Assembly (NCBI GenBank): GCA_958450365.1
Contig: CAUEEP010000755.1
Coordinates: 1-64,000, forward strand
DNA length: 64,000 nt
Reading direction: 5' to 3'
Source of the DNA: Mesorhabditis belari
Lineage: Eukaryota; Nematoda; Chromadorea; Rhabditida; Rhabditidae
A program made the position numbers and the translations under genes. How positions within the stretch are numbered: position 1 is the first letter of the stretch; every line of letters starts with the position of its first letter. The notes beneath the pieces are model-generated. The model ran no database searches and was not told where the DNA came from. It was given only the letters and a program-made list of their open reading frames with translations. Below are positions 10,701 to 21,279 of this stretch, in pieces.

Positions 10701-13700
10701 GCGCCGGTTTAATTACCCAAGTCTTTAAAATTTTTTTTTTTTGTTGGAAAATTGAAATCTTTCTGAAACCAATCTTTTGCTAATCATTTATCAGCCACTT
10801 TCTACATTAAGAATCCAACTCTTGTAATGAATTTGTAGTAATTTTCGTTTTTTTTCGATTCCAAATGCCAAAATTACAATTTTTTTAGTCCCCAAAGAAA
10901 AAAATTCAGTTTTTTCTTGTTCCCCAAGGATTTTACAGAACAAATAGATATTGTACTTTCAGACAGAAATTATAGAATTATCGTTTCGATTTAGAATTCG
11001 AATTAGAATTATCGTTTAAATCTTTCCTTACTACTTAGAGCTAACCATTTTTTTTTTTTTTTTTTTTGGAAGAAACGCGAATTCATTGAGAAATTTTCGT
11101 CAAATTTTGACTTTTTCTTGAATTCCCTTGAGGTTAAAGTGAAATTTTGATTGAATTTTTAATAAAACAGGAAGTGTTCTTGAAGAAAATTGAAAGAAAA
11201 ATCGTTTTTAATTGAGAAAAACGAAGCAGCGAAATTTCTTTTGTAAATTTTCTGCTTCAAATTGAAATTTTAGTCTAAAAGCTATAAAAAATGACTTATT
11301 TTTACGAAATTTCACTTATTGTTATGAAAAATCGTTTAATTGAGCTGGAAATGGGCTCCAGAGAAAGCAAAGAGATATTTGTTGTTGAATTACTCAAGAA
11401 ATCTGAAGAAATCTCAACAAATCTCGAGCTTTTCCCAAATACAAACCCGGAAATGATGTGTTTTTTGAAAATAGAATAAGGGAAAGCTATGAAAATTCAA
11501 ATAGAAATCTTAGAAATTAGAAAAATCCAAAAATCCAAAAAAAAAACCCACCCACGAAAGCTACAAATAGAGGAAATGAAAGGAATGAGGCAAAAATGAA
11601 GAAAAACTTCAGAAAATCTCATTTCTTCTTTATTTTCAAGACTATAAGCTGTTCGGAAAAAGTGAAAAAACAGAAAAAAAAAAAAAAAAACTTCTTGATT
11701 TGAAGAGAATTGGCTTTTTGTCAAGAATCTGAAACTTTTCTGTGTTTTGATTTCGCCTAGCTGAGTCAGCTATGAGCAGTCAGTCAATTTTGGGAATTAT
11801 AGTTGAAAGAATTTGAAAGAAACGTTCTTTGGAGGGTCTAGTAAACGCTAGCTGTCTGGCACATGGCATTGAGTGATTGCCTGGTTTGTCCATCGAATTC
11901 GCCAGTTCAATTACCCCAGTGCTCAGAAAATGGTCATTACCCTGAGCTTTCTAGAACTGCCCGCAACGGAAAGGCGTTCTTTGGAAGGACTGGTAAACGC
12001 TAGCTGTCTGGCACATGGCATTTAGTTGTTAGCTGGTTTGGCTATCGAGTTATCCGGTTCAATTACCCAAGTGCTCAGAAAATGGCTTTCTAGAACTGCC
12101 AGTAACAGAAAGGCGTTCTTTGGAGGGTCTAGTAAACGCTAGCTGTCTGGCACATGGCATTGAGTGATTGCCTGGTTTGACCATCCAGTTGCCCGGTTCA
12201 ATTACCTTCAGCTTTCTAGAACTGCCGGCAAGAGAAAGGCGTTCTTTGGAGGGACTGGTAAACCCTAGCTGCCTGGCACATGAGAATCATTGATTAGCTG
12301 GTTTGGCTATCGAATTACTCGGTTCAATTACCCAAGTGCTCAGAAAATCGCTTTACCCTGAGCTTTCCAAAGCCCCCGGCAACAGAAAGGCGTTCTTTGT
12401 AGGGTCTGGTAAACGCTTTCTGTCTGGCACACGGCATTTAGTGATTACCTGGTTTGACCATCCAGTTGCCCGGTTCAATTACCCAAGTTCGCGTAAAAAT
12501 GTTTCCAAATTAAGCCATCGTCATTTAAAATGCACTTTTTATCGCAAAAACTGAGCGAAACCTTTCAGACTTTGATTTGGGACTCAAAAGTACTTAGAAT
12601 GTTTAAAAACATTCATTTGAACTTTAAATCTCATCAGTAAAGAAAAAAAAAATCACTGACGTTTTCCCGGAATTTCTTGGAAATTTTTTTTGATTTAGTC
12701 AATGATTTGATAAGATTTAAATAAATAGGATTTTCTCAAAATCCCACATCATTCTGTTTATTTTTGATCTTTTAATGGTAGACATGAGAAAATCCGCGGA
12801 AATGGATAAATTCAATATGTGGGTTTTCGAATTTGTGACGGGAAATGAGGGGGTTTTTTTTTTTTTTTTTTTGATGAATTAAAGCTTTTAACGGGTTCAA
12901 ATCTTTAAATATTAACTAGATTGAATATTTTTTAATTGAAATTACATTTAATTTACATTTAAATTAGCTAAAGAAATGATTTACTGGTGATGATTTTTGT
13001 GAAAATTGAGATTTAATTGAAATTGATATTTAATCGGAGTAAAAGGAACCGATCAACTGCTTTTTTTTGGCTAAATTACGATAGAATTTTTGCAATTTCG
13101 GCGTCAAGTACAAATTTTTCTTCTAAAATTCAAGTATAAGCTTTGTTTTTTTTGAGAAATTAGCTTAGATTTTGATTTTTTTTAACTTAAAAGTTCTAGA
13201 TACGAACTTTTCATTGTTTTAAGTGAATTCTAGATTTGTTTTTAAAGGCTAAAGACATTAAAAGATTAGACTTAAGTAGTAGAATTATCAAGAGAAAAGC
13301 TTGAGACTAGGAGGTCTACAAGAAAGACTAGGAAGTCTACAAGGAGGACTAGGAAGTCTACAAGGAAGACTAGGAAGTCTACAAGGAAGACTAGGAAGTC
13401 TACAAGAAAGACTAGGAGGTCTACAAGAAAGACTAGGAAGTCTACAAGAAAGACTAGGAATTCTACAAGGAAGACTAGGAAGTCTACAAGGAAGACTAGG
13501 AAGTTAACCTTTCAAGGACTGTCTACAAGAAAGACTAGGAACTTAACCTAGACTTAACCTTTCAAAAATCCTTTCATAAAATCATCATTTAACCATTCTC
13601 AGTAAACTTATGCTGTAGTTCTTCAGTAAACTTAGCTGTAGCTGTAGCTGATAGCTAATAAGTTGTAGTGATTATTGTTGCTTTAGATATCATCTTCATT

Positions 13701-16700
13701 ACAGCAATAATAGTTGGCTCAGTGGTTTGGGATTGGGAGAGTAGAGACGACTCCACGGCACACCTCGGAGTGCCGGAGGAGATAAAGAACGCGGCTCGTT
13801 CACACCTCGGCATCTCGTTCACATTGCTTTTATACAGAAAAAGCTTTTATACAAGACGTGGCTCTCGTCTTGCACACAATGGAGTTGAACGTCTTGCACA
13901 TAAGCTAATTTGAAACGGATAGCGACGCATATTAAAGCCACAAAGGTGTCTGGTTGGCCATTTCCATTTGTGGTGATCACGATCACGAGATCATCACCAG
14001 ATCATCACCAGATCGTCACCAGATCATCGCCAGATCATCACGACCTATGCGTTCTTTATCTCGCCTAAAAGTACACCTTCTGGCACACTAACGTTTCCAT
14101 ATCGTTTAGTTGAATTGTAAGCGGCAATTGTAATTGTACAGCAATTGTAAGAATTGGAAAAGTTACCGAAAAAAAATCGCTCAAATTTTAACCTTAAAAA
14201 TCGAATTGTAAGCGGTATTTGAAAGGTTTGAAAAGATTTATTTGCCTATTAAAAGAATCACATCATCATTGACAACAAATTTCATTAAATTCATTAAATT
14301 CATTAAATTCATTAAACTAATCGTACTTTAAAGCTAAATGAAATAGTTTAAAAAGTTAATTAAAAGAAAATTCAAGCTTTTAATATCTTTAAAGATCTTT
14401 TTCATAAGCTACCGTATTTCCTCTAATAAACGCCCCCCCCCCCTTGACCAACTTTGGACGCTTCGTTCTCAGCCCCATTTTGAGGTATTTTTATGTTTAA
14501 TATATCAAAAGATAGCCCTTAATGTCTTCTATCTTTTGATATATTAAACATAAAAATATCTCCAAATGGAGCTGAGAACGAAGCGTCCAAAGTTGGTCAA
14601 GGGGGGGCTTTATAGGGAAATACGGTAGCACACTAATCTACTCAATTTTAATCTATAACCCTTTTTTTTTGCAAACCAAATTTCAATGTCAATAGTGTTT
14701 ATTGGGAGCCGCAAAAAAACCCTGGAATAAAGGATTAGAATTCTTTTTTTGTAATTATTTTGATGTTATCTCGTGTGGATGTGACTTTCCAGCGGTCACC
14801 GAGCGAAGATCGGCTTTGTAGGGAGGAGGGGGATCCAATTCGAAGTTCCAGTTCCAGTTGATCAACTTGGAAACAGATTAAAATCAAATTGAAATCAAGT
14901 TGGAATCAAATCGAAAATATTAAGCACTTGGCAAAGGCGTGAATCATAAACCTTTCGAAAAACAACACTTTCATCTTTATCCCCTTTTACCTTTTCCAAA
15001 ACCTCAGCTTTAGTTGAGTAAGTGAACTAAGCAATCGATGTGCCAAGTGACGAGTGTTTTTAAAGGGCTAAAGAGTACGCTTTTGAAAGCAGAACAATAG
15101 CTGTGATGTGCATACTTTCTGGCGGCTTTTAAACATTTACTTTGTGGCACACAGGAAAGCCAAAGCCAAAGCCAAAGCCAAAGCCAAAGCCAAAGCCAAA
15201 GCCAAAGCCAGCCAAAGCCAAAGCCAAGCCAACCCAAAGCCAACAAGCCAAAACCCAAAGCCAAAGCCCAAAGCCAAAGCCAAAGCCAAAGCTAAAGCCA
15301 AAGCCAAAGCCAAAGCCAAACCCAAACCCAAAGCCAAAGCCAGAAGCCAAGGCCAAAGCCCAGGCCCAAACAAGCCAAATCCAAAGCCAAATCGTTTACT
15401 TTTTTTTTTCGCAAATTTCAAATACCCCTTTTCTCTAAATGAATCGAAAAATGAATTGTAAAAAAAAGAAAATGATGTACTTGTTTCGTTGACTTTTGCA
15501 GTTTCATCTCAAATTGTACTCAAAAATCATCAAATTGTTAGGCGTACTTGAAAGCTATTGAAATAATCCAAAAAAAAACAATGAAAAAGGCTCAACCTTT
15601 AAAGAGTTTTCTCTTTCTTTTTCTCTAAAAAAACATTTAAAACGTGAAATTTACATTTAGGGATCAAAATATCACATTGAGAGCTTGATTGCTGAGAGCT
15701 TTGCTTCAGAGAACAGATTCTTTGACACCAATTATCAACACAGAAGATTATAGGGAAAAATAAGATTTCCAAAACCATTTTAAATGAAAATTCAATGTGA
15801 GATTGTTTTTTAAAGAAGATTGTTTTAAAATGAGATTTCTTTGAGCGCTTTAAAGCTTGCTCTAGCTACCGTAGCTTATCTGAAACAAAAGAACTCTTAA
15901 CTTTGGTTACCGTACTGCCAAAGTAGACGTTACAGTAACTAAAGTAGACGTTACAGTAAGCCAAATAGATGTTACAGTAACCCAGGATTTACCCTACCGT
16001 AGTTTACAGTAATCTGTAAGACGAGGATCACTGTAACAAGTAAACGGTTTCAAGTTACGTTCAAAGCCGGGCTTTAAAGCTTTCAAATTCTACGGTAGAG
16101 ACTACGGTGGAGGCTACGGTAGAGACTACGGTAGAGACTACGGTGGAGGCTACGATAGAGACTACGGTGGAGGCTACGGTAGAGACTACGGTAGAGACTA
16201 CGGTAGAGACTAGTAATCGAATCCAATTCTCAGCAAGATATTCAGTTAGAAGCTAAACATCTAACATTTAAAGACTATGAAATAAATTGCAGACTGTGGT
16301 GATCGGATCCATCTCAATCAACTCGATTTCCCATTGACATTGAAGAATCAGAAGAGAGATGGAGAAAAAATGAGTAACGATTGGTGTGAGGTGCAAATCC
16401 CGGGATCTGTCTCCATTCATTTTGAGCCATTCACAAAGCAGGAGGTTAAGGTGAGACTAGAGATTCCTATTGCATAAATGAGCCGAGCAATCCGGGGTTT
16501 GGGCCAGATGGCGTGCGTTTCGGTGACCACAAGTACTGCCTAGCCGTTCTTTGTGCTCTCCCGTAAACGCACAGCATCTGGCACACGAGCCTTATCCAAG
16601 AAATATTGCTCGGTTCATAAATGAGTCGAGGAGCTAGATTAATGTGCCAGATAGTTGGCGGAAAGAGTTCTTTGTGCTCTCCCGTAAACGCAGAGCATCT

Positions 16701-19700
16701 AGCACACGAGCCTTATCCAATAAAGATTGCTCGGTTCATAAATGAGCCGGGGAGCTGGGCTAGTGTGCCAGATGGTTGGCGGAAAGAGTTCTTTGTGCAC
16801 TCCCGTAAACGCACACGGTCTGGCACATTGAGGCGGGGTATGGCTTCATTTATCCAAATTTACCGTTTTAAAGCAATTTTCGCTTGAAACTTTGAAAATT
16901 TTGCAATCTTTGCCTCAAATTAAACGACAAAATCGGGTCTAATTTCGAAAATACTCGACCCCGAAGCGATCAAATCATTGTAAATTTTGCCTTTTTCTAC
17001 AAAAAGACAACAAAATACATGAAGATATCTGAAGAGAAATGTTGACTAAATTTGGTTTTGCCTTTAATTGCCCGATGTCTGGGAAGGAAAAGTACAAGAG
17101 TGAGTGAGCGAATAATTCTATTTTCTTTAATAAAATCCATCTTTTAAAAAGGGAAACTCGTGAGTTTTTTTTACGTCGTTTAAATTCGATTTTTACGCCG
17201 ATTCGATTTTAGAAAGCACAAACTTCGAAAAAAGATTTCTGATTTGATTTTCTAATCGAAATTTGAGGGAATGGTTAAAAATTTAGTTTCTAAAAGGGTT
17301 TCAGGGATTTCAACTAGAGATTTCTAAGAAAATTTGACTTTCAGAAATGGCAGAAAGAGCAGAAATTGTGTGTTTTTGAGTGAAAAGTAGTGAGTAGAAT
17401 AGAGAACGAGTCGCGTTCTTTGAGTGCCCACGTAAACGCTGGTCGTCTGGCGCATGGCCATTTGCCAGATGGCCGTCCACCAACTTCCGTCCTCGGTTTA
17501 ATTACCCAAGTCATGATAATAGAGAACGAGTAGCATTCTTTGAGTGCCCACGTAAACGCTGGTCGTCTGGCACACGGTCATTTGGCATATTGCCGTCCAC
17601 CTACTTCGGCCCTCGGTTTAATTACCCAAGTCATGATAAAATCGCTGGATTTTTCTCAACTAAAAACCCATTATATAGATAAATTGATAGATTACTACCG
17701 TAATCCGTCTATTAGCGCCCCCGTACAGCCGCGTAGTCGCGTAGTCTGACTTTTTTCTCAGCCTCTATTTTTCCCAAAGATTTTTGACATCAAAAAGTCC
17801 TAGTTTTCAAGGGTTTTCAAGGGTTCAAGGGCATTCAAGTGAACATTGTAGCGTAAAAGCAGCGCGGATTACGGGACGCGTAAAGATAGACTACGCGGCA
17901 ATACCCCGTCATTGGTGCTACTATTAGAGACTTTTTGAGGATGGCACGACTATTAGAGGGTTTTTTTTTTTATTTTCCCTTCTTCACAGTACCCTATTAT
18001 AGACTACGCGGCAATACCCCGTCATTGGTGCTACTATTAGAGACTTTTTGAGGATGGCACGACTATTAGAGGGTTTTTTTTTGTTTATTTTCCCTTGATC
18101 ACAGTACCCTATTATAGACTACGCGGCAATACCCCGTCATTGGTGCTACTATTAGAGGCTTCTTGGGGATGGCACAGGATTTTGAGGACTATTAGACGCT
18201 TTTTTTGTTTATTTTCCCTTGATCACAGTACCCTATTAGCAATTCTACGCCAAATACCACAATCTTTTTTTATCAAAAACGAAATTATCTTCGAATTAAT
18301 AACATTTTGAAAATGATTTTAATCCTTAAAATTATGGCTTTGCACACAAAAGAACAAAATCCAATTTTAGAAAGATATCCTACAATAAAAGTTCATTTTT
18401 ACAAATCAACAATCCCCCACGAGAAGCCGTAAAACGCTGAAAGTAGTTAAAAGTGGCTGAAACTTGTTGAAAGTTCATCAAATACATTTTAAGAATTTCC
18501 CGGAATTGAAATCATTAGTCAGCTCATCGAAATGATATCATTTTAAAGAATAAACTTAAAGAAAGAAATAAAGAATCAACTTTTAAAGAAGACTCTCAAC
18601 GTTAAAAAGAACTCAATTGCAATCTTAGCTGTAGAAGAGGTGTAGAAGAGGTGTAGAAGAGCTGTAGAAGAGCTGTAGAAGAGCTGTAGAAGAGGTGTGG
18701 AAGAGCTGTGGAAGAGCTGTGGAAGAGCTGTGGAAGAGCTGTAGAAGAGCTGTAGAAGAGTTGTAGAAGAGCTACCGTAGCCTGTTCATTTTCTAAAACC
18801 GAAAATCAAAATCCTAAAGCACTTCTTCTAAACTGAAATCTAAAATTCAGCACCGCTCGCGAATCATCTTACAGCAAGGGACACACACGAAACAAATGCT
18901 CAAACAGACCTCCTTTTATCCAGGTGAGACAAATCTTTTTTTTTTCCTTTTTTTGATAACAAATCTAGAATCAATAAACTAAGAAGAAATAGAATCTAAT
19001 GTTTGTAGAATCTTTGTAGAATCTAATAGCTGAATCTTTTAAGCTTAAATCCTATTGGTTTGAAATGTACAGCTAACCGTACAGAATTTAATTCATAGAA
19101 TCTTTTTGATCTTTAAGCTTTCCTAATCTATAAAGATCTATTACTCTATTAATCTATTAAGATTCCTAAAATAACCTAGAGAATCTATCCTAATCTATAG
19201 CAAACTCAATGCGAGTGGCCACGAGACGTACTGAAAAGGAAAATGAGAAATGAGTCTGATTTTTGAGCATACACTTAGAGGAATCTAGATGCTAGACGGT
19301 GACAAAAGCTACCGTACCCCTTTCCACTAATTGTTGCTATAGCGTACCCAAAAAGCTACAGTAGCCCTAGTGACTTCCAGGATGAGCAAGAAGCTAATTT
19401 CTTATGTGAACTTGCAATTGAATGGTTTAAAGCTTTTCAAATTTGACTTCAAATTGCGCAATTGAACAGACGTCTCTCAGCTCAGTACGTCAGAAAGTGC
19501 TCGTTTAAAAATACCGACTGGGGCTACCAGTGGTGAATTTATCGCATACACGAAATATATCAATCACAATACAACGACACACACAATACTAGGCTATATC
19601 TTAACTTAACCCACGTCATGACAGACGGCTCCCTAACCCTAAGCTCAATGGGGAACTAAATAGCTTTTTTGGTGGTGAAGGGAAGATGACGATGAAGGAG

Positions 19701-21279
19701 TGGCTTGTCACTTTAAAGAACTGGGGCCACAACCACCAGACTGCCCTCCAGAAAACCTCTCAACCCGAAGGGAAAGGAAATCCGAAGGGGGTGACCATGT
19801 CGCATGTGGGGTTCGAACCCTCGACCTTCCGATTAAGATAAAAGACACTTAACCAGTCAGCCACACGTGCTTTACGTAGAAAAGTGCTCTCGTTTATGCA
19901 CCGAGCGTTCTTTGGGTGAAGACAGAAACGCAAACTATTTGACGCACAGTTCTTTGTCTATAGCTGTCTGGTTTAATTACTCAAATGATTGAAAAAAGAC
20001 AAAACTTTACAGTATCCCTTATTTTTCTTTTCTTTATTTACTTCAAAATCTTAATTCAAATCTTTCAAACGCTCTTTCATTGAGAGATTTTGATTTTGGG
20101 TGAAAACAGAAGCGCAAACCATTTGTCGCACGGCTCTTTGCCTTTCTTCTTTGAGAGATTTTGATTTGAGATTCTGAATCTCCATACTCGATTTATTAAA
20201 AAGTATTTGATCGAGAAGGATCGAAAGGAAAGCTCACAGAAACGCAAGCCATTTGGCGCACGGCTTTCTGCCTTTTGCTGCTCGGTTTAATTACGCAAAG
20301 TGCTCAAAAATCGTTGAGAAAGAAGGCTTCTTTTTACAATTTCTTTTCTTTATTTAATTTCTAGAATCTAGACGATGAGAAATTGAATTCTCAATAAAAA
20401 TCACAAAATCCTGATTAGGATTAAGGATTTTTGAAAGTAGGAAAATAAAAATGAAAGCTTGAAATCGATCTTTGTATATTTTAAAGAAAGTTTCAAATAA
20501 CTCAACAATTATAAGGTTTAGATTAGATGAAAATGATTGAAAGATTGAAAATGAGAATTTTTTGACTTGTTTTACCTTACTAGTAAAGAAGCACGATCAG
20601 GAAACGAAAAGGCAAAGCCGTGCGCCAAATGGTTTGCGTTTTCGTGCGCTTTCCTTTCTCGACCTTTCTCTAAACTCGACGAAATCGAGCATGGAGATTC
20701 GATCAAATACTTTTTAATAAATCGAGTATAAATTCAGAATCTCAAATCAAAATCTCCCAAAGAAAAAAGGCAAAATCTGTGCGACAAATGGTTTGCGTTT
20801 CCGTTTGAGCCAAAGAACGCTCTGTGCTTTCTAGGCTTAGGCTCAGGAGCCTGAGCCTTACCCTGAGCATAAGCCTGAGCCTAAGCCTGAGCCTAAGCCT
20901 GAGCCTAAGCCTGAGCCTAAGCGTGAGCCTAAGCCTGAGCCTAAGCCTGAGCCTAAGCCTGAGCCTAGAGCCTAAGCGTGAGCCTAAGCCTGAGCCTAAG
21001 CCTAAGCCTGAGCCTTTCTAAGGCTATCCTAAACGATCACCTTTTAAACGTCTGCCGGTTCAATTGTTCAATTTCCTGTCAATTTTCAAAAGCTCTGACA
21101 AATTGAAAGATTTAAAGACTTCTCAACATTTACAAATTTCAGAAACGCATTCAAAAGACGTGAAAGTGAATTGTGGAGTTGGATTGCTTTTGGTGGAATC
21201 GCCGCTCATTTCCACTCTCAATTTCACCGTCAAATATTTAAAAGACGATTTTCTCGAACGCTTATCGCTTGATTGTTAG
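7782..21279 (+). CDS. Secreted cysteine-containing protein, unknown family
   Basis: Seven exons: 7782-7862, 7907-7940, 8372-8523, 9313-9472, 16293-16450, 18851-18923, 21143-21279. Every junction has GT/AG ends, phases match throughout, and the model gives 264 residues ending at TAG. I chose the ATG at 7782 because ACAG just upstream could be a trans-splice acceptor; an in-frame ATG at 7800 is the alternative. The N-terminus is a hydrophobic signal peptide ([17 protein letters not shown] from the second Met). The mature part has eight cysteines (for example EFCEEN, DLCEKD, LYCGDR, DWCEVQ, VNCGVG and the last residue) and no other transmembrane segment. I recognise no domain. Introns 4, 5 and 6 are 6.8, 2.4 and 2.2 kb and hold most repeats of this region. 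Confidence 0.78.
7983..8228 (+). repeat. Two tandem tRNA-derived (SINE-like) repeats
   Basis: Two direct copies about 120 bases apart. Each has a head ACTTTTATCGRCTAGG, a box-A-like region (GCCGAATGGTTAGC; GGCCAAGTGGTTAGC), a box-B-like region (GGGTTCGAGTC; GGGTTCGAATCC) and a tail AAAC(T/C)TTTGCATAA. The shared non-tRNA head and tail separate them from real tRNA genes. They lie in intron 2 of the secreted-protein gene, in its orientation; a third copy is at 5588-5680. Confidence 0.72.
8622..8690. repeat. 10-bp tandem repeat GCTGAGCAAA
   Basis: About six copies of CTGAGCAAAG inside intron 3 of the secreted-protein gene. Confidence 0.8.
9597..9985 (+). repeat. Hairpin/SL1-like repeat cluster (five hairpin cores)
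   Basis: Five successive cores with GCGTNCTCTG, TGTAAACGCGC and TTTTGGCGC/TCTGGCAC modules start near 9599, 9652, 9724, 9806 and 9886, spaced 50-85 bases apart. Only the last is followed by the SL1-like segment GGTTCAATTACCCAAGT (9967-9983). Frames read through the cluster on both strands because the repeats lack stops; their periodicity shows they are not genes. Located in intron 4 of the secreted-protein gene. Confidence 0.85.
10634..10722 (+). repeat. Hairpin/SL1-like repeat, single copy
   Basis: GCGTTCTCTGGAGG, ACGTAAACAC and CTCTGGCGCA are followed by GGTTTAATTACCCAAGT at 10706-10722, an exact match to the first 17 bases of nematode SL1. It sits in intron 4 of the secreted-protein gene. 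Confidence 0.85.
11816..12490 (+). repeat. Hairpin/SL1-like repeats, five tandem copies
   Basis: Five direct copies of a unit of about 125-150 bases. Each contains CGTTCTTTGGAGGG, GGTAAACGCTAG and TCTGGCACATGG and ends in an SL1-like segment (11904-11920, 12056-12072, 12195-12211, 12321-12337, 12472-12488), of which the third is diverged. The segments read GGTTCAATTACCCAAGT with a C for T at position 5. Between units lies CTTTCTAGAACTGCC. All are in the same orientation inside intron 4. Confidence 0.9.
12491..13290. other. AT-rich intronic sequence, nothing recognised
   Basis: Part of intron 4 of the secreted-protein gene, with long A and T runs (for example about 12850-12872). No frame, repeat or RNA supported. 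Confidence 0.5.
13293..13545. repeat. 21-bp minisatellite (AGGAAGTCTACAAGGAAGACT)
   Basis: About ten tandem copies of a 21-base unit built from GACTAGGAAGTCTACAAGRA. Because 21 is a multiple of three it stays open in all plus frames and mimics a 7-residue peptide repeat, but it lies inside a large intron and has no linked splice sites. Confidence 0.9.
14046..14095 (+). repeat. Truncated hairpin core
   Basis: ATGCGTTCTTTATCTCGCC and CCTTCTGGCACAC match the left and right modules of the hairpin family, with the middle replaced by AAAAGTACA. No SL1-like segment follows. Confidence 0.6.
14410..14627. mobile_element. Near-perfect palindrome (MITE-like), about 100-bp arms
   Basis: Left arm 14410-14511 and right arm about 14536-14627 are inverted copies: GACCAACTTTGGACGCTTCG faces CGAAGCGTCCAAAGTTGGTC, and TTTGATATATTAAACATAAA answers the left arm. 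Outer ends are TACCGTATTTCC / GGAAATACGGTA and each arm has a C or G run near its end. The spacer is about 25 bases. Transcribed as part of intron 4 it would form a long double-stranded RNA. Confidence 0.9.
15150..15395. repeat. Hexamer array (GCCAAA)n
   Basis: About forty copies of GCCAAA with occasional AACCCA and GCTAAA variants. It starts right after TTTGTGGCACACAGG, which resembles the right side of the hairpin core. Lys-Ala, Lys-Pro and Gly-Phe frames across it are repeat artefacts. Confidence 0.92.
15396..16080. other. Intronic sequence without features
   Basis: AT-rich; GTTACAGTAA-type short repeats occur around 15930-16020. Part of intron 4. Confidence 0.5.
16090..16212. repeat. 12-bp tandem repeat TACGGTAGAGAC / TACGGTGGAGGC
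   Basis: About ten copies of a 12-base unit, TACGGTAGAGAC alternating with TACGGTGGAGGC, ending 80 bases before exon 5 of the secreted-protein gene. Confidence 0.88.
16500..16850 (+). repeat. Hairpin repeats, three copies with an alternative right module
   Basis: Three direct copies about 120 bases apart contain GTTCTTTGTGCTCTC, CCGTAAACGCA and ATCTGGCACACGAG. The right module here is GGTTCATAAATGAGCCGG in place of the SL1-like GGTTTAATTACCCAAGT; the first five bases (GGTTC) coincide. They lie in intron 5. Several frames cross them without being genes. Confidence 0.85.
17412..17635 (+). repeat. Hairpin/SL1-like repeats, two copies
   Basis: Two copies of a 120-base unit, starting at 17412 and 17532, with TTCTTTGAGTGCCCACGTAA and TGGTCGTCTGGC. 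Both end with an exact GGTTTAATTACCCAAGT (17495-17511 and 17615-17631) followed by CATGATAA. Copies are over 90 percent identical by eye, so this tandem is young. Confidence 0.92.
17888..18240. repeat. 112-bp tandem repeat, three copies
   Basis: A unit beginning AGACTACGCGGCAATACCCC repeats at 17888, 18000 and 18114, each with GTCATTGGTGCTACTATTAG and a T-rich end before CACAGTACCCTATTA. It adjoins CCGTAATCCGTCTATTAGCG at 17700. The third unit carries small changes. Confidence 0.9.
18628..18778. repeat. 12-bp tandem repeat GTAGAAGAGCTG
   Basis: About twelve copies of GTAGAAGAGCT(G/A) with GTGGAAGAGCT variants, in intron 5 about 75 bases before exon 6 of the secreted-protein gene. Confidence 0.88.
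19800..19872 (-). tRNA. tRNA-like sequence (probable pseudogene)
   Basis: The minus strand reads GCACGTGTGGCTGACTGGTT (acceptor and box A), then AAGGTCGAGGGTTCGAACCC (variable loop, T-arm with perfect GGGGTTCGAACCCC stem). The acceptor strands pair at six of seven positions, but the anticodon stem is weak and I cannot fix the anticodon. Could be a decayed tRNA or a tRNA-derived repeat. In intron 6 of the secreted-protein gene, opposite strand. Confidence 0.45.
19898..20310 (+). repeat. Diverged hairpin/SL1-like copies
   Basis: GCGTTCTTTGGGTGAAGACA with AGAAACGCAAAC and TTTGACGCACAG is followed by GGTTTAATTACTCAAAT (19970-19986). Two more cores with ACAGAARCGCAA and CATTTGKCGCACGG sit near 20107 and 20236, the last followed by GGTTTAATTACGCAAAG (20284-20300). 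This subfamily has GAAACGCAA in place of GTAAACGC. Confidence 0.8.
20605..20825 (-). repeat. Inverted copy of the 20090-20290 hairpin segment
   Basis: AAGCCGTGCGCCAAATGGTT and AAATACTTTTTAATAAATCG are reverse complements of 20225-20275 and 20190-20210. Together the two segments form an inverted repeat with arms of about 150-200 bases and a 330-base spacer. The outer end carries GCCAAAGAACGCTC, the reverse complement of the family's GCGTTCTTTG module, and touches the telomere-like array. Confidence 0.82.
20830..21020. repeat. Degenerate telomere-type array (GCCTAA/GCCTGA)n
   Basis: About thirty hexamers alternating GCCTAA and GCCTGA, with a few GCGTGA. GCCTAA is the complement of the nematode telomere hexamer TTAGGC. 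The array begins immediately after a hairpin core remnant (CGCTCTGTGCTTTCTAGG) and is in intron 6 of the secreted-protein gene. Confidence 0.85.

Noticed and set aside
15108..15461. Long open frames of Lys-Ala, Lys-Pro or Gly-Phe repeats
   Set aside because: All six frames are opened by the GCCAAA hexamer array; there are no splice sites or unique flanking coding sequence.
17412..17635. Functional SL1 RNA genes
   Set aside because: The SL1-like 17-mer is not followed by the rest of the leader, a splice donor or an Sm-binding site.
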